A stretch of DNA of 8,316 nt from Pseudomonadota bacterium (GTDB taxonomy: Bacteria; Pseudomonadota; Alphaproteobacteria; Rickettsiales; SXRF01): contig JAGWLJ010000050.1 of assembly GCA_028873275.1 (NCBI GenBank), positions 1-8,316 on the forward strand, in the 5' to 3' direction. The notes beneath the pieces are model-generated. The model was not told where the DNA came from. It did not search any database and saw nothing but the letters and a program-made list of their open reading frames with translations. Shown one piece after another: positions 7,007-8,316 of this stretch; the stretch's first letter is position 1; every line of letters begins with the position of its first letter. A program made the position numbers and the translations under genes.

Positions 7007-8301
7007 AATTCCAATCCCTCCTGCGCTCGCTGTCGCACCGCAATTTCCGGCTGTTCTTCATGGGCCAGGGCGTGTCGCTGATTGGCACATGGATGCAGCA
7101 GATCGCCATGTCGTGGCTGGTGTTCAGGATGACCGGCTCGTCGTTCTGGCTCGGCATCATTATGTTCTGCGGGCAGATTCCGGCCTTGTTCCTGTCGCCG
7201 GTGGCCGGCGTGCTGATCGACCGCTGGAACCGCCACCGCCTGATCCTCCTCACTCAGACGCTGGCGATGCTGCAGGCCTTCGCCCTAGCAGCGCTCGACA
7301 TGAGCGGACAGATCGCCGTATGGCAGATCGTGCCGCTGGCCCTGTTCCTCGGTCTGGTCAACGCCTTCGACATGCCGGCGCGGCAGACCTTCCTCGTCGA
7401 AATGGTGAGCCGCAAGGATTTCAGCAACGCCATCGCCCTCAACTCCTCGATGATGAACGGGGCGCGGCTGATCGGCCCGTCGCTGGCCGGGCTGCTGCTG
7501 GCCAGCACCAGCGTCGCCACCTGTTTCCTGATTAATGGCATCAGCTACCTTGCCGTGCTGGCGGCTCTGCTGGCCATGCGCCTCGAGCGGCCGAAGCCGC
7601 GCCATCACAAGAAACTGCGCGAGGGATTGCAGGAAGGCTTCACCTACGTCACCGGCTTCCTGCCCATCCGCGTGCTGCTTTTGACGCTGTGCGTGGCCAG
7701 CATGGCCGGCAGCTCCTATAACGTGCTGCTTCCCGAATTCGCCGTGCACACGCTGCATGGCGGCGCGCGCACGCTGGGCTGGCTTTCCACCGCCGCCGGC
7801 ACCGGAGCGCTGACCGGCGCCGTGTTCCTCGCCTCACGCAGCAGCGTGGTCGGGCTCGGCCGCTGGATATGGATCGGGCTGGCGCTGATGGGCGGTGGCC
7901 TCGTCGCCTTCATGACGGTGCCCTCGCTGTGGCTGGCGCTCCTGCTGCTGATGGTCATCGGCTTCGGCATGATGGTGCAGATGGCTGGCAGCAACACCCT
8001 GCTGCAGACCATCTCCGACGAGGATAAGCGCGGCCGCGTGATGAGCTTCTACACCATGGCCTTCCTCGGCATGGCGCCGGTGGGCAGCCTGCTGACCGGC
8101 TACCTTGCCTCAAGGCTGGGCCTCTTCGCCGCCTTCGCCATCAATGGCGTGTCTTGCCTGCTCGGCGCGCTGGCCTTCTTTCTGCTGCTGCCGCGCCTGC
8201 GCGATATCATCCGGCCAATCTACGTGCGCCTCAAGCTGATCCCGCCGCTGGCCGCCGGGCTGCAGGCCGCCAGCGAGCTGAGGCTGATTGCTAAAGAATA
8301 G
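7003..8301 (+). CDS. MFS transporter, MFS_3/EntS-like exporter family
   Basis: The 432-residue inner-membrane protein fits the usual MFS length with about twelve hydrophobic segments. It opens with LSHRNFRLFFMGQGVSLIGT and continues WMQQIAMSWLVF. The loop 2-3 motif A appears as GVLIDRWNRHR (69-79), and its second-half echo is DEDKRGRVMS (339-348). The stretch DMPARQTFLVEMV...NAIALNSSMMNGARLIGPSLAG (123-163) is characteristic of the EntS-related MFS_3 family. Proteins of this family export small molecules by proton antiport; EntS exports enterobactin. The substrate here cannot be inferred. The start is the ATG that overlaps the metF stop (ATGA), where translational coupling is likely because no strong ribosome binding site precedes it. 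Earlier in-frame starts from 6889 lie inside metF and only add a non-membrane extension. The gene ends 15 nt before the window end. Confidence 0.93.
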   Translation: MKFQSLLRSLSHRNFRLFFMGQGVSLIGTWMQQIAMSWLVFRMTGSSFWLGIIMFCGQIPALFLSPVAGVLIDRWNRHRLILLTQTLAMLQAFALAALDMSGQIAVWQIVPLALFLGLVNAFDMPARQTFLVEMVSRKDFSNAIALNSSMMNGARLIGPSLAGLLLASTSVATCFLINGISYLAVLAALLAMRLERPKPRHHKKLREGLQEGFTYVTGFLPIRVLLLTLCVASMAGSSYNVLLPEFAVHTLHGGARTLGWLSTAAGTGALTGAVFLASRSSVVGLGRWIWIGLALMGGGLVAFMTVPSLWLALLLLMVIGFGMMVQMAGSNTLLQTISDEDKRGRVMSFYTMAFLGMAPVGSLLTGYLASRLGLFAAFAINGVSCLLGALAFFLLLPRLRDIIRPIYVRLKLIPPLAAGLQAASELRLIAKE

Positions 8302-8316
8302 TTTCTGGAAAAAACA

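Overview
This window looks like ordinary chromosome from an alphaproteobacterium. GC is moderately high in the genes, with a few sharply AT-rich gaps. The clues are the zinc-free type of ribosomal protein L31, a histidine kinase whose H-box region resembles the PleC/DivJ-like kinases of that class, and a two-gene mlaA-mlaC unit. No phage, transposase, integrase, CRISPR array or toxin-antitoxin module is visible, and nothing amounts to a new multi-gene system.

Layout, left to right. (1) The 3' part of a TPR-sulfotransferase gene on the plus strand (2-1180), cut by the window edge. (2) A CAT-anticodon tRNA on the minus strand (1264-1339), most like tRNA-Ile2. Its probable promoter lies in a 12-bp inverted repeat. 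(3) rpmE (1546-1845, plus), with a good promoter and ribosome binding site and an Ala/Lys-rich tail. (4) A 641-bp gene-free stretch (1846-2486) that holds a degenerate tandem repeat of about 21 bp and a double-hairpin palindromic element. (5) A membrane sensor histidine kinase (2487-4265, minus). Its AT-rich upstream gap carries a likely promoter and three exact TATTAATA palindromes. (6) mlaA followed by mlaC (5896 down to 4447, minus), a probable operon for outer-membrane lipid asymmetry or phospholipid transport, ending in a likely Rho-independent terminator. (7) Divergently, metF (6152-7006, plus), translationally overlapped by an MFS_3/EntS-like exporter gene (7003-8301) that is complete just before the window ends.

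Functionally the genes are a mix: translation (tRNA, L31), envelope lipid maintenance (MlaA, MlaC), one-carbon/methionine metabolism (MetF), a transporter coupled to metF, and an orphan sensor kinase. The points most worth a second look are the absence of a lipobox cysteine in MlaA, the palindrome array upstream of the kinase promoter, the tandem repeat downstream of rpmE, and two mutually exclusive hairpins in the metF leader. All regulatory calls come from reading the sequence by eye and are tentative.
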